Assembly: GCA_913060975.1 (NCBI GenBank)
Contig: CAJXVC010000006.1
Span: 186,001 to 250,000 of the forward strand
DNA length: 64,000 nucleotides
Direction: 5' to 3'
Source: an uncultured Gammaproteobacteria bacterium
Lineage (GTDB): Bacteria; Pseudomonadota; Gammaproteobacteria; Pseudomonadales; Pseudohongiellaceae
The notes beneath the pieces are model-generated. The model searched no databases and was not told where the DNA came from. It saw only the letters and a program-made list of their open reading frames with translations. A program made the translations under genes and the position numbers. How positions within the stretch are numbered: position 1 is the first letter of the stretch; each line of letters opens with the position of its first letter. Below, in pieces: positions 61,045 through 64,000 of the stretch.

Positions 61045-61719
61045 CTAACGCCCAGGTCCGGCAAGCCAAGTGCTTAAGGGATTCAGCCACTCTGGCCGCG
61101 GAGTATAGAAGGCGCCGTGTTTGAAACCGGTAGTGATCGCAATCTCCTTTGTTGAAGAGGCGCGGGCGCTGCGGCTTAGTAGCTCATGGCAAGACTTCAC
61201 TGCATCGGTTGTCTCGTAGATCGACAGAATATTGCCGGTCAGGCGTATGGGTGGATCTGTAGGAAAATCGCCATCGAAACAAACCGCCATGACTGCTGTG
61301 TTGATCTGTAAATCATTGAGCTGGTTCGCGGCCTTCAGTGTGATCTGCGCGCCTCTGGAAAACCCCACAAGTGCAATATTGTCAGCTTGCACGCCGGCGT
61401 TAATCAAACGACGGACCCAATTTGACAGTTTTACCGCGTATTGATCGGCGTCGGTCCCGGCGGGACGATGATGGGCAATGACATTAAATGTGCCGCTGTT
61501 GAATAGGGCTTCTGCTATTGCAGGAAAGTCATAGGTGCCGAATTCCGGATGCACAGGTTGCGGGTTGTTACCTTCGACTATGAGCCCGTGCGAATAAAAG
61601 ATATAAGTTTCATCCGCGTTGATCTGTGGGGGAAAATCACCAAACAGCTCGGCGGCAATTACCGGCGAGCCGATAGTTGCAATCAGCAGTAACAACAGTG
61701 GTATGCATATAGTTTTCAA
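61045..61719 (-). CDS. Exported alpha/beta hydrolase-fold protein
   Basis: Protein of 224 residues. TTG 61719 is chosen since AAGG lies about 6 bases upstream and it opens a signal peptide (KTICIPLLLLLIATIG, cleavage near VIAAE); longer in-frame starts overlap the next gene. The hydrolase core has IFYSHGLIVEG, VALVGFSRGAQITLKA-like nucleophile elbow G-F-S-R-G, and late Asp/His candidates (DAVKSC; FKHGAFY). The length is near the minimum for the fold. A lipase/esterase-like role in the periplasm is inferred; the substrate is unknown. Confidence 0.75.
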   Translation of the reverse strand: MKTICIPLLLLLIATIGSPVIAAELFGDFPPQINADETYIFYSHGLIVEGNNPQPVHPEFGTYDFPAIAEALFNSGTFNVIAHHRPAGTDADQYAVKLSNWVRRLINAGVQADNIALVGFSRGAQITLKAANQLNDLQINTAVMAVCFDGDFPTDPPIRLTGNILSIYETTDAVKSCHELLSRSARASSTKEIAITTGFKHGAFYTPRPEWLNPLSTWLAGPGR

Positions 61720-61741
61720 TGCTGACCTTGCTTGATCTGGC

Positions 61742-61978
61742 TCAGTCGCTGACCACATCGGGATTGAAAACGACAAATTCAGGGCTGACGAATTCAGAGC
61801 TTTCGAAATTTTCGTACTCCCACTCATCCCCCATGTCTTCTATGGAATCGGCGCAGCGATACAGAAAGGAAGCCAATTCCCGCAGGGCGGACGGTTCAGC
61901 CGAGACTACGGTTTCACACAGTTCATTCAGCTGTGACTTGTTGGCTTTGGTTCTTCCGTAAATCTTCATGTCTGACAT
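61742..61978 (-). CDS. Imm32-like immunity-family protein
   Basis: A 78-residue acidic protein. The KIYGRT start, SALRELASFLYRCADSIEDMG, and PEFVVFNP end resemble the Imm32 immunity family of polymorphic-toxin systems, though families with this fold also occur away from toxins. It begins at ATG 61978 or 61969. No toxin gene is visible nearby, so it could be a solitary immunity protein or a general domain. The exported hydrolase gene starts 22 bases downstream. Confidence 0.6.
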   Translation of the reverse strand: MSDMKIYGRTKANKSQLNELCETVVSAEPSALRELASFLYRCADSIEDMGDEWEYENFESSEFVSPEFVVFNPDVVSD

Positions 61979-62027
61979 AGCCTGAGTTAGTTAAGTGGAC
62001 TGGTTAAATTTGTTGTTGCGCTGCCGG

Positions 62028-62618
62028 TTATGGGCTCTTCCCTTGCAGTTCCCAAATCACTATACCATCAATGCTGCTGTGAATTGCCTGGCTGACCTCC
62101 AGATTACAAGTTCGAGCATAAGCCGGGATTCTGCCTGATTGTCGGTAGCGCCGGAACTTTGAGTAATGGCCGGATATCATTTCATCGAACTCTGTGGCAA
62201 TGCGACCAGCCAGGCTGTGCGCCTCAGCATAATCTGCGATCAACAGGCGGCCGCTCATCGTGCTTACTTGTCTCAGGATATCGCAGGCTTCACCACCGTC
62301 CATCTCATGCAAGCATAAAGTGCTGGTCACTACGTCATAAGAATCCTGCATTAGCTCTAGTGCATTCAGACAATCGAAGCGAAGGTTGGTTGCCGAACAC
62401 TCAACTAATTTATTGTTGGCGTATTGAATCATCTGTCGGTCCAGATCGATGCCGTGACCTTTGCCGATTTTATTGCTTGCTCTGAAGAGAAGGTCGCCTG
62501 TACCACAGCCAATATCCAATACTGAGGCACCGGCATCGAATAGTGCGACCAATTCTTCCCGAAGTGGTGCGAGGACTTTATCTGCGGCATTGGCTTTTAG
62601 CCAGACCCTGAAACTCAT
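62028..62618 (-). CDS. Class I SAM-dependent methyltransferase
   Basis: Rossmann methyltransferase of 196 residues. SAM motif I is VLDIGCGTGDLL (about 33-44), followed by GKGHGIDLDRQMIQYAN, an acidic strand-2 motif, and DVVTSTLCLHEM in the motif III position; RLLIADYAE closes the core. It starts as ATGA overlapping the stop of the small membrane protein gene at 62615. The substrate cannot be assigned from sequence. Confidence 0.85.
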   Translation of the reverse strand: MSFRVWLKANAADKVLAPLREELVALFDAGASVLDIGCGTGDLLFRASNKIGKGHGIDLDRQMIQYANNKLVECSATNLRFDCLNALELMQDSYDVVTSTLCLHEMDGGEACDILRQVSTMSGRLLIADYAEAHSLAGRIATEFDEMISGHYSKFRRYRQSGRIPAYARTCNLEVSQAIHSSIDGIVIWELQGKSP

Positions 62619-63022
62619 TCGGCTCCATTGCTATTATCAGCATTGTTGTCCAGTGGTTTGTCAGGTGCTTTGTTCTCATCATAGCGCAGCGTCGCGAAGG
62701 CGCAGAACAGACACAGAATAAAGAGGATCGTGGGCCTGTAAGGCTCGCCATTGGTCAGGCCGGTCATGACAATAAACCAGCCAGCATTGAGAAACAGGAT
62801 AAAAAGCCAGGTCATCACGATGTTGACTTTGCGCTTGACGATTCGTAGCCGAATCAGCAAGGCAATGCCGAGGCAGTAGATGACGACCAACAAACTGGGC
62901 GTGGCGAAAAAGCCGTCGACAACCGGGTTCATGTAGGCATTGTACAGATCGAACAGAAAAGCCAGAGCAAGAAAAACGAATACGATTTGATTGGCCTGGA
63001 TTATTGCTTTGATTTTGTTCAT
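62615..63022 (-). CDS. Small membrane protein upstream of the methyltransferase
   Basis: A 135-residue protein with four likely membrane segments at about 10-30, 40-58, 68-88 and 95-112, then a polar tail rich in Asp and Asn (DKPLDNNADNSNGAE). The ATG at 63022 has a weak ribosome site. Its stop overlaps the methyltransferase start, so the two are translated together. No family is recognised. Confidence 0.7.
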   Translation of the reverse strand: MNKIKAIIQANQIVFVFLALAFLFDLYNAYMNPVVDGFFATPSLLVVIYCLGIALLIRLRIVKRKVNIVMTWLFILFLNAGWFIVMTGLTNGEPYRPTILFILCLFCAFATLRYDENKAPDKPLDNNADNSNGAE

Positions 63023-63193
63023 TCAGCTCTTTTGGACAAGGTGATTGGCGTCGACAGCCTCGCCCCTGCGAGGGGGCACTGGGCCGCCGACTGGATAGGC
63101 CAGATTATAAAGCTTCCCGGCACTGCTCGCATTAGCTCTCGTTCGTGCGCAACTGTTCGATCAGACAATCAAGCTAACTGCCATTGATAAACC

Positions 63194-64000
63194 TCAACGT
63201 GGCGGACGGGCATGGGCAGCGCCACGAAAAATGGCATTCATCATGATGACATTCAGGCCGTCGAGATAGGCGCGCACGGTTGGGTCCTGGGTAAAGCCAA
63301 TCACTTCACCTGCACCCATTGATTCCTGAACCACGAACGGCTTGTAGGCCAACTGCCGGCGGTTCTCGTCCCACAGATAACCGCTGGCGAGTAAATCGTC
63401 CGGGCCCTGAAAGCGCACGACGTTGACACCGTCACTTATGCGAATTGGTGTGTAGATGTCAGAGCCGCGAATCAGCACATTCAACTGAGGCGCTACACCA
63501 GCGCTCAGCCAGTGTTCCGGGTGGACATCGGCTTTCACCAGCACACCGGATACGGGGTAGGGATCTTCAGCCAGCCCGACGGTTAAATCTTCATATTCTT
63601 CGACTTCGGTCAGGTACTGGCCGGCTACAGTGGTTTCCGATTCATCCTCGTCGGGCTGATCGACTTCAAGCACGGCGCGCTCACGTCGAATAGATAGTAA
63701 ATCCACGTCCGGGTCGGCCAGAAAACTGGTGGCATTGCCGAGGCTGATCAACACGCCCCCGTCGGCAACCCAATCTCTGAGATTGTCTATGCCAGACTCC
63801 CCGAGTGCGGCTGCATAGCCTGCACCATTCATCAGCGGCAGAATCAGTACTTGATAACGCCGCAGATCGGCGCTGCGCAATCGGTCAACGCGAATCGGCG
63901 TGACCGGGTAATCAAACTGCCGCTCGATGACAAACCGGGTATTGCCGGCGCTGTAAGCGGCTGTTGGTTCATCCCAGGCCATGGCGATTTTCGGTGCATT
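63194..64000 (-). CDS. C-terminal part of an M14-type carboxypeptidase-like protein (5' part outside window)
   Basis: The last 268 residues of a larger protein; the frame is open through the window edge at 64000, so the internal ATG at 63982 is not the true start. Visible sequence has the GATase-like domain found at the C-terminus of some M14 zinc peptidases: FDYPVTPIRVDRLRSADLRRYQVLILPLMNG, then DWVADGGVLISLGNATSFLAD, and a beta-rich end with GAGEVIGFTQDPTVRAYLDGLNVIMMNAIF. No catalytic zinc motif is in the visible part. Family assignment rests on the C-terminal domain only. Confidence 0.6.
   Translation of the reverse strand, partial: NAPKIAMAWDEPTAAYSAGNTRFVIERQFDYPVTPIRVDRLRSADLRRYQVLILPLMNGAGYAAALGESGIDNLRDWVADGGVLISLGNATSFLADPDVDLLSIRRERAVLEVDQPDEDESETTVAGQYLTEVEEYEDLTVGLAEDPYPVSGVLVKADVHPEHWLSAGVAPQLNVLIRGSDIYTPIRISDGVNVVRFQGPDDLLASGYLWDENRRQLAYKPFVVQESMGAGEVIGFTQDPTVRAYLDGLNVIMMNAIFRGAAHARPPR

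Noticed and set aside
1-64000. tRNA, rRNA, CRISPR arrays, IS elements and prophage
   Set aside because: Looked for by eye across the window; no cloverleaf-like clusters, regular spacer repeats, transposase or phage genes were seen.

Overview
The window looks like chromosome from an aerobic, Gram-negative gammaproteobacterium, probably an aquatic or marine heterotroph. Supporting genes are an RpoS-type sigma factor, UbiC, an OmpA/Pal-type porin, the start of a PhoR sensor kinase, a DegQ-type periplasmic protease, SURF1, CopC/CopD, an RsgA GTPase and several periplasmic c-type cytochrome and PQQ enzymes. I see no rRNA, tRNA, CRISPR array, insertion sequence or phage genes. Gene density is high and most genes lie in short, tightly packed operons. 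The species cannot be named from the sequence alone.

Layout. 0-4.6 kb: edge of phoR, an OmpA-like protein, ubiC, rpoS and a CaiB/BaiF CoA-transferase. 4.6-7.0 kb: a YtrA-type GntR regulator with a palindromic operator, an ABC ATPase, a permease and an acidic membrane microprotein. 7.1-13.5 kb: phased repeats, a promoter, an Arg-rich leader peptide and a terminator form a probable attenuator ahead of a GNAT acetyltransferase, an ArgD-like aminotransferase, oxidoreductases and an acyl-CoA dehydrogenase. 13.6-17.1 kb: a coupled operon of glycosyltransferase, nucleosidase-like protein, spore-photoproduct-lyase-like radical SAM protein and SDR. 17.2-25.4 kb: copC, copD, a CadC-like regulator, degQ, a serine hydrolase, an NfsA-like reductase, a thioesterase and a degenerate CopC paralogue. 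25.5-30 kb: secreted proteins, a cytochrome c/copper monooxygenase-like fusion and SURF1.

30.1-32.7 kb holds the most unusual locus: a MotA/ZorA-like protein with a long cytoplasmic tail, a MotB/ZorB-like peptidoglycan-binding partner and an unrecognised 193-residue protein with a possible zinc site. The last two genes overlap by one base. The pair resembles the ion-driven motor of Zorya anti-phage systems, but ZorC, ZorD and ZorE are absent, so this may be an undescribed Zorya-like module.

32.8-50.4 kb: a cupin, an M20 peptidase, two DUF1232 paralogues, a Tat-type class V aminotransferase, a lipid/membrane cluster, a fused CofGH FO synthase (unusual in this group), a metallo-beta-lactamase/cyclic-nucleotide-binding fusion, a PQQ alcohol dehydrogenase with a lanthanide-type Asp plus its dihaem cytochrome, an M20D amidohydrolase, a YaiI-type protein and a SpoIIAA-like protein. 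50.7-55.4 kb: a split MacAB-like export system. 55.4-64 kb: mostly minus-strand small genes (methyltransferases, small membrane proteins, DUF2007, a PH-domain protein, rsgA, a GST, an Imm32-like protein) and the end of an M14-type peptidase cut by the window edge.
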